Shown one piece after another: positions 1 to 7,453 of a stretch of DNA of 24,805 bases (positions are counted from its first letter, which is position 1; every line of letters begins with the position of its first letter). This DNA is from a virus: positions 1 to 24,805 of IMG/VR virus record IMGVR_UViG_3300030102_000211. One strand, 5' to 3'. The notes beneath the pieces are model-generated. The model searched no databases. It saw only the letters and a list, made by a program, of their open reading frames with translations, and had not been told where the DNA came from. A program made the position numbers and the translations under genes.

Positions 1-381
1 AACGAGAATACAGAGGTTGCGCTGCCTCTCCGCAATATCATCAGTATGGTTGCAGCAGCATCTCTTGCTACTTGGGCATACTTTGGTATCATAGAGCGTC
101 TTAACACCATTGAGACTAACATCACTATGATGAAGTCAAATGTGGACCATAACACTGAGTTTCGCATTAAGTGGCCCAGAGGTGAAATGGGTAGTTTGCC
201 AGCAGACTCTGAACAGTTTATGCTAATCGAACACCTCTCACAACAGCTAGACGAATTATCTGTGCAGGCAGATGAAGGTCGATTACCCCACGACCAACAA
301 CAGAAACTAACACTGGAGTTCTATGAGAAGCGTATTAGTGCCATAGAAGCCCGTCTTGAAAAGATGAGAAATGGTCACTGA
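1..381 (+). CDS. Membrane-anchored small protein, 5' end outside window (holin-like layout)
   Basis: The reading frame is open to the left edge, so the gene is probably partial. The first in-window ATG is at 46, but it sits inside the hydrophobic segment, so the true start is likely upstream. The visible 126 residues hold one membrane helix near the start (about residues 11-31, from PLRNIISMVAAAS to WAYFGII) followed by a hydrophilic, probably helical tail (two predicted coiled stretches, around LIEHLSQQLDEL and EKRISAIEARLEKM). One membrane helix plus a charged tail, next to two further small proteins, recalls phage lysis cassettes (holin or spanin), but no catalytic or family-defining motif is seen. 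From memory, the RIKWPRGEMGSLPADSEQ segment is of a kind found in marine phage proteins. Function is inferred only. It overlaps the next gene by 11 bp. Confidence 0.7.
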   Translation, partial: NENTEVALPLRNIISMVAAASLATWAYFGIIERLNTIETNITMMKSNVDHNTEFRIKWPRGEMGSLPADSEQFMLIEHLSQQLDELSVQADEGRLPHDQQQKLTLEFYEKRISAIEARLEKMRNGH

Positions 382-589
382 AACCATCACATTGATATTA
401 TATCTCTCAGGTCACGTAGCAGAGCATACAGCTTACGAACAGTTATCTAGATGCTTGAAAGCTAAACGCACTATAGAGCGAAACTTATACAAGGATACAG
501 GCACAGTTCGATATTCATGCGAAAACAAAACAGTTGAAATTAGCAAGGGTGCAGACGGTAAAAACTATATTGTAAAGATTGTGGAGTGA
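371..589 (+). CDS. Hypothetical 72-residue protein
   Basis: A small frame that starts inside the end of the preceding gene (11 bp overlap) and stops 3 bp before the next start, so it is wedged between two good genes and probably translated by coupling. The N-terminus is mildly hydrophobic (TITLILYLSGHVAEH) but is not a convincing signal peptide. Two cysteines (in SRCLKAKR and YSCENK) and a basic middle are visible. The layout, with a short hydrophobic start, 'LSRCLKAKRTIER' and a C-terminal beta-like half, resembles small uncharacterised marine phage proteins I recall. No function can be assigned. Confidence 0.6.
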   Translation: MVTETITLILYLSGHVAEHTAYEQLSRCLKAKRTIERNLYKDTGTVRYSCENKTVEISKGADGKNYIVKIVE

Positions 590-592
590 TTT

Positions 593-1063
593 ATGGTTGT
601 AGCAGAGGTATTGACAGGAATCGCTCTCGTAAAGCAGGCCACAGATTTTATTAAGTCTAATATTAACACTGTTAAAGACATCGGTCAGATAACTGGTCAC
701 ATCGATGACCTGTTTCGCGGAGAACATGAAGCACAAAAAGCCCGTAATAAAAAGGCAGGCATCGACACCTTTAGTGTAAATTCTGTTGCACAAGAGGTTA
801 TAGATGCAAAACTTGCGGCTGAAAAGTTACGAGAGGTAGCTGTTCTTGTAGATATGCGATTTGGTCCCGGAACGTGGGCAGGCATCGTCAACGAACGTGC
901 CAAGCGAATACAGGAAGCAAAAGAGGCAGAGAGGAAAAGAAAGATAGAACAGGCTCGTAAAGAACACGAGTTTTGGGAAACAGCAAAAGCAACAGCAATA
1001 GCTGTAATTGCAATCGGAGCCATGGCTGCCTGTTTTGTTGTTGTATTGACTTATTCTATCTAG
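593..1063 (+). CDS. Conserved phage protein with C-terminal membrane anchor
   Basis: A 156-residue protein with a strong ribosome site (GGAG at 583-586, 6 bp before the ATG). The N-terminal half starts with a mildly hydrophobic helix (VAEVLTGIALVKQATDFI). The middle contains VDMRFGPGTWAGIVNERAKRIQ, followed by a very charged helix rich in E, K and R (about residues 100-130). A hydrophobic membrane helix closes the protein (about residues 131-154). A tail-anchored topology with most of the protein on the cytoplasmic side is the simplest reading. I recall near-identical layouts in many uncultured marine phage genomes, always without known function. A role in lysis or membrane association is possible because the first gene of this group is also membrane-anchored. 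A promoter-like site overlaps the last codons. Confidence 0.8.
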   Translation: MVVAEVLTGIALVKQATDFIKSNINTVKDIGQITGHIDDLFRGEHEAQKARNKKAGIDTFSVNSVAQEVIDAKLAAEKLREVAVLVDMRFGPGTWAGIVNERAKRIQEAKEAERKRKIEQARKEHEFWETAKATAIAVIAIGAMAACFVVVLTYSI

Positions 1064-1074
1064 AATTGTATACT
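1046..1074 (+). promoter_or_regulatory. Sigma70-type promoter upstream of the structural run
   Basis: TTGACT (1046-1051) and TATACT (1069-1074) are separated by exactly 17 bp; each matches five of six consensus positions. Transcription would start near 1080-1082, just ahead of the GGAG (1084-1087) and ATG (1094) of the next gene, in the only gap of about 30 bp within the plus-strand run. The site would let host RNA polymerase transcribe the tail and virion genes independently of the upstream small genes. It is a pattern match only. Confidence 0.55.
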
Positions 1075-1093
1075 AAAGTATTTGGAGAAATTA

Positions 1094-1351
1094 ATGCCCT
1101 TACCTAAACTAGCAATAGATGCTTTGTTGTTTAAATATCAAGCGGAGATGAAAGATGCAATGTATGTACTCAGCAATTATCTCAACAATCCGGTCGCTGT
1201 GGGAGAGCATCCAGACCTGCTTGAAGAGATGGATAAAGCTATTGATAAATATGCTGAAGCGAATGAAAAGTTTGCTACACTTGTAAAGCTGACTCAGGAG
1301 AAAAAAGATGGCACTAAAGAAGAGCCAACGCTCTTTGAAGGCATGGACTAA
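1094..1351 (+). CDS. Hypothetical small acidic protein (85 residues)
   Basis: I chose the ATG at 1094 over a TTG at 1082 in the same frame because GGAG at 1084-1087 lies 6 bp before this ATG and would lie inside the longer version. The protein is helical and charged, with an acidic region (HPDLLEEMDKAIDKYAEANEKF) and the C-terminus KKDGTKEEPTLFEGMD. There is no membrane segment or known motif. Its last 44 bp overlap the next gene, whose own ribosome site lies in this one. It is the first gene behind the predicted promoter. No function is recognised. Confidence 0.65.
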   Translation: MPLPKLAIDALLFKYQAEMKDAMYVLSNYLNNPVAVGEHPDLLEEMDKAIDKYAEANEKFATLVKLTQEKKDGTKEEPTLFEGMD

Positions 1352-1568
1352 ACAGAAGTGGCGCACCAAAAGTGGTAAGCCGTCGACACAGGGTCCAAAA
1401 GCAACCGGGGAGAGATATTTACCTGAGAAAGCCATTAAGTCCCTATCAGCGAAAGAGTACGCCGCAACAACCCGTGCTAAAAGAAAAGCAACTAAGGCAG
1501 GTAAACAAGTCTCCAGACAACCCAAAAAGATTGCTAAAAAAGTACGTCGTCATAGAAGAGTGAGTTAG
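1308..1568 (+). CDS. Conserved highly basic small phage protein
   Basis: An 86-residue protein with a good ribosome site (AGGAG at 1296-1300, 7 bp before ATG). It is dominated by Lys and Arg with few acidic residues: N-terminal KKSQRSLKAWTKQKW, central GERYLPEKAIKSLSAKEYAA, and a C-terminal arginine/lysine tail ending KKVRRHRR. I recall the combination 'KSQ+SL..WTKQ+W' plus 'RYLPEKAI+SLS' as a widespread, uncharacterised family in marine phages, including cyanophages. Nucleic-acid binding or a structural/packaging role would fit the charge, but this is inference. It overlaps the preceding gene by 44 bp in another frame, which is long but well supported by both ribosome sites. The stop is 2 bp before the adaptor gene. 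Confidence 0.75.
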   Translation: MALKKSQRSLKAWTKQKWRTKSGKPSTQGPKATGERYLPEKAIKSLSAKEYAATTRAKRKATKAGKQVSRQPKKIAKKVRRHRRVS

Positions 1569-1570
1569 AA

Positions 1571-2638
1571 ATGGCTAGCACATATCTGACATTGGTAAAC
1601 AACGTGTTACGTGATATGAATGAAGTAGAACTTACTAGTTCGACCTTCACATCTTCTCGTGGTGTGCAGACCACAGTAAAAGATTACATAAATAGAAGCA
1701 TATCTGACATACTTAATTCTGAACTAAACTGGCCCTTCACTCGTTCTGAAGGGTCGATTGATGTCATAGCAGGTAAGGGGCTATACAGCTACTCATCAAT
1801 TAGTTCTACGCTGAAATATGTAGACTATGATAACGTATTTCTGCGTCCTAAAAACTTTATAACAAACGGTACGTACGAATCCAGTGGGTCTGCAAGTATA
1901 TCTGGCTGGACAACTGTAAGCGGGTCACCTGCCGCTAGTTCCAAGTTCGGTAATACACTTCTTCTTACTAACGCTGAAGCCTCGCAAGAAGTTACAGATT
2001 TAATAGTAGGCCGTAAGTACGTTGTGCTGGTGCAAACAAGTGGAGCAACTCTCACTTTAGAAATTGGAACTTCTTCTGGTGGTTCACAAACAGCATCTTC
2101 TACACTTACTATAAGTAGTGCGAATGAAGTTTTACTTTCTCGATTAGAATTTACAGCTACAGCGACTACTCATCACGTTAGTTTTACAGAGGCATCAGGC
2201 AATGCTGCGTTTGTTAAACTTGTAGAACTTAGCGAAAAAGATGTAGAATCCATTGCTCTTAAATACATATCGTTTGAAGAATACACTGAAAAATTTAGAG
2301 AGAGAGACGCTGCCATAAATACAGATAAGTTTGCATCTCCTGAGTATGTTTACACAACTTACAATGATGAGATTGGTATTAGCCCAATACCTAAAGACAG
2401 CAATCGAACACTTAAGTTTGATTTCTACATAGCGAATACAGACTTATCTGCTGCCACGGATACATCAATCATACCCACACGGTTTGAACCTGTAATTCAT
2501 GCTCGTGCAAAGTACTACACTAATATGTTTCGTTCGGACGTACAGACAGCGCAGTTTGCACTGAAAGAATATGAAGATGGATTGAAGCGCATGAGAGTAG
2601 AGTTACTGAACAGAAAAGATTATATGAGAGCAGTGTAG
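1571..2638 (+). CDS. Tail adaptor (T7 gp11-like, tail tubular protein A) with inserted beta domain
   Basis: A 355-residue protein. Residues 1-95 and about 223-355 form the typical adaptor: an N-terminal helix pair (YLTLVNNVLRDMNEVEL, then TTVKDYINRSISDILNSELNWPFT) and a C-terminal helical part (FEPVIHARAKYYTNMFR, then ALKEYEDGLKRMRVELLNRKDYM). Such proteins dock on the portal and connect it to the nozzle in short-tailed phages. T7 gp11 is 196 residues, so this one is much longer. The extra about 125 residues (96-222) are Ser/Thr/Gly-rich beta sequence of the form NGTYESSGSASISGW...LLLTNAEASQEVTDLIVGRKY, which resembles CBM4/9-type sugar-binding jelly rolls. The nozzle gene follows at once (stop, 1 bp, ATG). 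The assignment rests on sequence pattern and on the neighbour. Confidence 0.8.
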   Translation: MASTYLTLVNNVLRDMNEVELTSSTFTSSRGVQTTVKDYINRSISDILNSELNWPFTRSEGSIDVIAGKGLYSYSSISSTLKYVDYDNVFLRPKNFITNGTYESSGSASISGWTTVSGSPAASSKFGNTLLLTNAEASQEVTDLIVGRKYVVLVQTSGATLTLEIGTSSGGSQTASSTLTISSANEVLLSRLEFTATATTHHVSFTEASGNAAFVKLVELSEKDVESIALKYISFEEYTEKFRERDAAINTDKFASPEYVYTTYNDEIGISPIPKDSNRTLKFDFYIANTDLSAATDTSIIPTRFEPVIHARAKYYTNMFRSDVQTAQFALKEYEDGLKRMRVELLNRKDYMRAV

Positions 2639-2639
2639 T

Positions 2640-4370
2640 ATGCCAGATTTAGAACTTCAAGGTGTATCTCCTCTTTCGTTTAATTGCGAAGGGGGTCTTG
2701 TGCTAAATAGGTCTACCTTTATTATGCAGCCCGGACAGGCTCTTGAGTTGACTAACTTTGAACCGGATGTTGGCGGGGGATACAAGCGCATATTAGGGTT
2801 CAGACCATTTGTAAATCAAATTGTTCCTCAGACAAGTGTTTCTACAGAACAGGTGCTTCTTACTACTCAGTTTAATAATTTTGTATTAGCAGCAAGAGGT
2901 GAAAAGATATTTAGCTCTGCAAGCACGGAATTATCTGTTAAAATAGCCAGTGACACTGCCATGTCAGGCTCTGGTATAATTACTGTAGATAGCACAGATG
3001 GATTTAGTTCAAGTGGCACTCTGCAAATAAATTCTGAAATATTTACGTACACAGGAAAAACAACACTAACGTTTACTGGTGTAACTAGAGCAACAAGCAG
3101 TACGTCAGCCGCTGCTCACGCAGTTAACGATGCAGTGTCTGAAACTTGGACAGTGCGAGATACGGGCAGAACAAATGCTAAACGTTACAACTTTGAAAAG
3201 TACAATTTTGATGGCACTGATAAGATTATAGTAGTAGACCAAACAAATGCTCCTACTATATTCAATGCGTCTTTATCAGCATCCGATGTAAGTGAAAGTT
3301 CTGTATCTGGGGCAAAGCACGTGGTAGCGTTTAAAGACCACATGTTTTATTCTGGTATGGCATCTACTCCACAAGAGGTAGTATTTAGTCAACCATCGGA
3401 TGAGGACGCTTTTAATACAGGAAGCGGTGCTGGTAGTTTTTCAGTTGATGATACAATTGTTGGGCTAAAAGTGTTTCGTGAAAATTTGTTCATATTTTGT
3501 GAAAACAGAATATTTAAGTTAGGGGGTAGTTCGTCATCTGATTTTGCAGTTGTTCCTGTTACTAGAAACATTGGATGTATCAATGGGTTTACTATTCTTG
3601 AATTTGCAGGCGACCTTATATTTTTAGGACCAGACGGACTTCGTACCGTTGCAGGTACGGCACGTATCGGCGACGTGGAATTGGGTACAATAAGTGTAAA
3701 CGTACAGCAGTTGTTTAGAGATAATCTTACAAATGCTGATGAGTTTGTCTCTTTAGTCATACCTGATAAAACTCAATATCGAATATTCTTTTCAAAAGAA
3801 GGGCAGGCAGAAACAGCGTCTATTGGTGTTACTTGTGTTATGAAAGGGCAGACGTTTGAATTTTCTCAATTAAAAGGTATACGTCCTTCGTGTGCGGATA
3901 CAATTGTAAATGAGGGAGATGTAATCGTTTTACATGGGGGCTTTGATGGGTTTGTGTACAGACAAGAACGTGGTAATACGTTTGATGGTGCGTTAATAAG
4001 TGCTAAGTATAGAAGCCCTGATTTAAGTATGGGGGACCCCGGTGTGCGTAAACATATGCAAAGGGTAAATGTAAATTATGCACCAGAGTCTACAATTGAT
4101 GCTGACTTGTTTGTCAGGTATGATTACGAATCGAACACGTCTACTCGTCCTGCAGCGTACCCTTTAGATAGTACGAATGTTGCAGGTATATATGGGTCAT
4201 CTATTTATGGCAGTGCTGTGTACGGGGGTCCGTCTCAGCCGATTGTCCGTAAGGCAGTAGAGGGTTCAGGATTTGCAGTAGCACTGCGCGTAGAAGATGG
4301 GGCAACTGCCACAGCCCCTTACACATTAAAAGGATTTCAACTAGAGTTTCAAGTGGGAGCAAGAAGGTAA
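2640..4370 (+). CDS. Tail nozzle / tail tubular protein B (T7 gp12-like)
   Basis: A 576-residue, almost all-beta protein. The N-terminus (CEGGLVLNRSTFIMQPGQA, then LTNFEPDVGGGYKRILGFRP) is the typical opening of podovirus nozzle/stabilisation proteins, which form the distal tail tube below the adaptor and gate DNA exit. Repeated beta-propeller-like strands follow (for example VVAFKDHMFYSG, IVGLKVFRENLFIFCENRIFKL, ILEFAGDLIFLGPDGLRTV). Residues about 102-167 form an extra small module (SGIITVDSTDGF, LQINSEIFTYTGK, TFTGVTRATSS, AAAHAVNDAV), a unit that also occurs alone in other phage tail proteins. The C-terminal region carries YGSSIYGSAVYGG before a last beta stretch. The position between adaptor and fibre fits. 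T7 gp12 is 794 residues, so this is a shorter version. Confidence 0.85.
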   Translation: MPDLELQGVSPLSFNCEGGLVLNRSTFIMQPGQALELTNFEPDVGGGYKRILGFRPFVNQIVPQTSVSTEQVLLTTQFNNFVLAARGEKIFSSASTELSVKIASDTAMSGSGIITVDSTDGFSSSGTLQINSEIFTYTGKTTLTFTGVTRATSSTSAAAHAVNDAVSETWTVRDTGRTNAKRYNFEKYNFDGTDKIIVVDQTNAPTIFNASLSASDVSESSVSGAKHVVAFKDHMFYSGMASTPQEVVFSQPSDEDAFNTGSGAGSFSVDDTIVGLKVFRENLFIFCENRIFKLGGSSSSDFAVVPVTRNIGCINGFTILEFAGDLIFLGPDGLRTVAGTARIGDVELGTISVNVQQLFRDNLTNADEFVSLVIPDKTQYRIFFSKEGQAETASIGVTCVMKGQTFEFSQLKGIRPSCADTIVNEGDVIVLHGGFDGFVYRQERGNTFDGALISAKYRSPDLSMGDPGVRKHMQRVNVNYAPESTIDADLFVRYDYESNTSTRPAAYPLDSTNVAGIYGSSIYGSAVYGGPSQPIVRKAVEGSGFAVALRVEDGATATAPYTLKGFQLEFQVGARR

Positions 4371-6701
4371 ATGGGCGCAAATTATACAAGACAGTCCACG
4401 TATGCTGATGGCGATACTATAAATGCTGCTGATACCAACAATGAGTTTGACCAGCTACTAGCTGCGTTTGCGGCAAGTACAGGACATACACACGATGGTA
4501 CGACAGGAGAAGGTGGGCCAATATCTGCATTGGTCTCTAATGCTATTACCTTTGGCACAGGAGCAGACACAGATATTGCAGTAACCTTTGATGCAAATAG
4601 TAATGACGGTGTAGTCACTTGGAAGGAAGACGAAGATTACTTTGAGTTTAGTGACGACATATTACTAGCAACCACAGAAAAAGTGCAATTTCGTGACACT
4701 GCAATTCATATAAGTTCAAGCACAGACGGGCAACTGGATATTGTAGCAGACAATGAAGTACAGATTGCTGCAACAACGATAGATATTAATGGTAACGTTG
4801 ACATATCTGGTACGCTTACAATTGGTAGCGCAGGTATATCTGAAGCAGAGTTAGAGATACTGGATGGTGCTACGGTCACCACCACTGAATTGAACATAAT
4901 AGATGGCGACACAACCGCATCCTCTACAACAGTAGTAGATGCCGACCGTGTTGTGATGAATGATGATGGCACAATGAAACAGGTGGCGGTTACTGACCTT
5001 GCCGCCTATTTTGATGACGAAATTACAGCAATGCCTAATCTGACATCTGTTGGTACTTTAACAACATTGACTGTAGATAACATCGTCATCAACGGTACGA
5101 ACATAGGACATACCTCTGATACGGACGCCATAGCAATTGCGTCTGATGGTGATGTTACATTTTCTCAAGACGTGGTGATTACAGGAGACCTGACTGTTTC
5201 TGGTGATGATATCACTATGGGTACGAACACTGCAGGTAATCTTCTTATCGCAGATGGTACAAACTTTAATTCTGTAGCAGTAGGAAGTTTATCTGAGATA
5301 AGCACAGTTGCTAACGACGATGTATTTCTTGCTGTAGATACGTCTGGTGGTGGCCTTAAAAAGATTACAAGAAGTGCGATTGTATCTGGATTAGCTACAT
5401 CAGGTGCGATATCAAACGTGGTTGAGGATAGTACTCCGCAGTTGGGCGGCGACCTCGATATGAATGGTCAGGATATTGTTACCACATCTAATGCAGACAT
5501 TGACCTTGCTCCTAATGGCACAGGTAAGGTTGTAGTTAAAGGTAACACTAATCCGGGTACAGTTGTTTTTAATTGTGAGAGTAATAGTCATGGTCAAACA
5601 GTTAAATCACAACCACACTCTGCTTCAGTTACAAACGTATTGACTCTTCCGCCGGGGGGTGACCAAGAGATTGTTGGTACGACTGCCACTCAAACACTTA
5701 CAAATAAAACACTTACTACACCTGTTGTAAATGCTGGCGCACAGTTAAAGAATGGTGCAACAAGTGCTGGCTTTTTAGAGTTTTTTGAAGATAGTGACAA
5801 CGGCACAAACAAAGTTACACTAATCGGTCCTGCATCTACAGCAGATGTTACTGTGACACTTCCTAGTTCTGCAGGTACGGTGGCACTTACGTCCGACGTA
5901 ATTGGTAACGTATCTGAGGATTCTACACCTCAACTTGGCGGTGACTTAGATGTTAATGGTAACTCTATTGTTTCTGCCTCTAATGGTAATATAAGCATTA
6001 CACCAAATGGTTCTGGTAAAGTTATTCTTGATGGTTTGTCTCATCCAACAGCAGATGGTTCTGCTGGGCAGGTTCTAAAAACAGACGGAAGTGGCAATTT
6101 ATCTTTTGCTACCGTGGCATCAGACCTGTCAGAGGATAGCTCACCGCAACTTGGTGGTAATCTTGATGTTAATGGAAACTCTATTACTTCTGCTAGTAAT
6201 GGAAATGTGGAAATAGCACCAAACGGAACAGGTGATGTTCATCTTACTACTGATACAGTAAGGGTTGGTGATTTAAATACAAATGCCGTAATAACAACAA
6301 ATGGCACAGGCGATTTAACATTAAGCACAAATAGCGGAACTAACTCTGGAACTATTCTCATAGCTGATGGTTCAAATGCTGATATTACAATAGACCCAAA
6401 TGGCACTGGCAATATTCTTATAGGTAACTTTGAGTTTGATGCAGACCAGAGTGTAGGCTCTGGGCAAGATAACTATGTGCTGACCTATGACAACAGCACT
6501 GGTCATATCTCTCTGGAAGCAGCGGCTGCGGCTGGTGCGACAGGTGGTGGCGGTGATGAAATATTTTATGAGAACGGTCAGAACGTCACGACAAACTACA
6601 CAATCACAAACGGTAAAAATGCCATGAGTGCTGGCCCGATAACAATAGACAGCGGTGTAACTGTAACCGTTGGCTCTGGTGAAACTTGGACGGTGGTTTA
6701 A
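4371..6701 (+). CDS. Long tail fibre protein with internal repeats
   Basis: A 776-residue fibrous protein that starts directly after the nozzle stop (GAAGG upstream). The N-terminus (TRQSTYADGDTINAADTNNEFDQL, then a STGHTHDGTTGEGGPI segment) is the standard head-binding start of many phage fibres. The body is a chain of short beta strands rich in G, N, D, S and T, as in triple-beta-helix fibres, with the LEILDGATVTTTELNIIDG motif near residue 160. Three copies of a 41-residue unit beginning (S/V)EDSTPQLGG(D/N)LD start at residues about 351, 515 and 587. 'LTNKTLTTPVVN' near residue 440 is a common fibre linker. The C-terminus (NGQNVTTNYTITNGKNAMSA, ending GSGETWTVV) is a tip module shared, from memory, by many marine phage fibres. 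Its role is host receptor binding. Confidence 0.88.
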   Translation: MGANYTRQSTYADGDTINAADTNNEFDQLLAAFAASTGHTHDGTTGEGGPISALVSNAITFGTGADTDIAVTFDANSNDGVVTWKEDEDYFEFSDDILLATTEKVQFRDTAIHISSSTDGQLDIVADNEVQIAATTIDINGNVDISGTLTIGSAGISEAELEILDGATVTTTELNIIDGDTTASSTTVVDADRVVMNDDGTMKQVAVTDLAAYFDDEITAMPNLTSVGTLTTLTVDNIVINGTNIGHTSDTDAIAIASDGDVTFSQDVVITGDLTVSGDDITMGTNTAGNLLIADGTNFNSVAVGSLSEISTVANDDVFLAVDTSGGGLKKITRSAIVSGLATSGAISNVVEDSTPQLGGDLDMNGQDIVTTSNADIDLAPNGTGKVVVKGNTNPGTVVFNCESNSHGQTVKSQPHSASVTNVLTLPPGGDQEIVGTTATQTLTNKTLTTPVVNAGAQLKNGATSAGFLEFFEDSDNGTNKVTLIGPASTADVTVTLPSSAGTVALTSDVIGNVSEDSTPQLGGDLDVNGNSIVSASNGNISITPNGSGKVILDGLSHPTADGSAGQVLKTDGSGNLSFATVASDLSEDSSPQLGGNLDVNGNSITSASNGNVEIAPNGTGDVHLTTDTVRVGDLNTNAVITTNGTGDLTLSTNSGTNSGTILIADGSNADITIDPNGTGNILIGNFEFDADQSVGSGQDNYVLTYDNSTGHISLEAAAAAGATGGGGDEIFYENGQNVTTNYTITNGKNAMSAGPITIDSGVTVTVGSGETWTVV
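5421..6251 (+). repeat. Three copies of a 41-residue repeat in the tail fibre
   Basis: Copies lie at about 5421-5543, 5913-6035 and 6129-6251. All encode EDS(T/S)PQLGG(D/N)LD(M/V)NG, then a (S/T)SN(A/G) turn, then PNG(T/S)G. Copies 2 and 3 are closest to each other and are separated by only about 93 bp; copy 1 is about 370 bp upstream. The repeats are conserved in protein and only partly in DNA, so they are old duplications. Confidence 0.85.
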
Positions 6702-7070
6702 ATGAGTACATTAAAAGCAGATACAATTGTAGCGTCAAACGGCTCTAGCCCTGTTACGCTGACTAAGCAACAGGCGGCAAAGGCTTGGTTTCACTATGAT
6801 GGTTCTGGAACAACTTTTGCCGATAGTTTTAATGGGGCTTCTGCAACAGATGATGGTACAGGCACTTACACAATGACTTTTACTTCAGCAATGTCTAACG
6901 CAAATTATGCGGTTACGGTGTCTGATGATGATGGTGGAACAACCAGAGCGTTTACTCACGCGAAAACGTATGCAACTGATAGTTTTTCCACTAGAAGTAG
7001 TCGTGGAGATACAGGTGCAAACACAGACAAAACAACAGTTGCAACCGCTGTACACGGAGATTTAGCATGA
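6702..7070 (+). CDS. Fibre-associated tip protein, paralogue 1 (MSTLKA...HGDLA)
   Basis: A 122-residue, Ser/Thr/Gly/Asp-rich beta protein that starts directly after the fibre stop. Signature parts are the start MSTLKADTIVASNGSSPVTLT, the centre TDDGTGTYTMTFTSAMSNANYAVTV, and the end VHGDLA. The same plan is repeated in the next two genes. From memory, such proteins sit behind tail fibres in many marine phages and are presumed to form fibre tips or decoration; this is inference from position and composition. Its stop overlaps the next ATG (ATGA, 7067-7070), so translation is probably coupled. Confidence 0.8.
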   Translation: MSTLKADTIVASNGSSPVTLTKQQAAKAWFHYDGSGTTFADSFNGASATDDGTGTYTMTFTSAMSNANYAVTVSDDDGGTTRAFTHAKTYATDSFSTRSSRGDTGANTDKTTVATAVHGDLA

Positions 7071-7453
7071 GTACACTTAAAGCAAACGCTCTTATTGGTA
7101 CAAGCACTGCTGGCTCTATCGCTGTAACAGGTGAAGGTAATAGCACGACAACTAACTTGCAGCAGGGGTTGGCGAAGGGTTGGGTTTCAAAAGCAACCGA
7201 TAGTTCACAAAGCATTGCAGGGGATACATTTAATACAAGCGGATTTACAGACAGTGGTACTGGAATTAGCGACCACACACTGACCAACGTCATGAGTGCA
7301 GACGATTATTGTGTGATGTCTACTGCTCACACAGGCTATCCATATCACGGCAGAGCGCAGTCAACAAGTGTATACAGATTGAGAACAGTAAATAGTTCTG
7401 GAAGTTCTGCTGATGGCGTTAAAAATGGTACAGTACATGGGGATTTAGCATAA
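7067..7453 (+). CDS. Fibre-associated tip protein, paralogue 2
   Basis: A 128-residue protein with the same start (MSTLKANALIG) and end (TVHGDLA) as the gene before it, and the same centre (FTDSGTGISDHTLTNVMSADDYCV). The outer parts are conserved while the region between the centre and the end differs fully (here HTGYPYHGRAQSTSVYRLRT), as expected for a receptor-facing surface under diversifying selection. It overlaps its upstream neighbour by 4 bp and its downstream neighbour by 1 bp (TAATG at 7451-7455). Confidence 0.8.
   Translation: MSTLKANALIGTSTAGSIAVTGEGNSTTTNLQQGLAKGWVSKATDSSQSIAGDTFNTSGFTDSGTGISDHTLTNVMSADDYCVMSTAHTGYPYHGRAQSTSVYRLRTVNSSGSSADGVKNGTVHGDLA

Noticed and set aside
1372-1563. 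A 63-residue frame inside the basic small protein gene
   Set aside because: It is another phase of the same DNA without a ribosome site; the gene at 1308 has AGGAG at good spacing and a recognisable family pattern.
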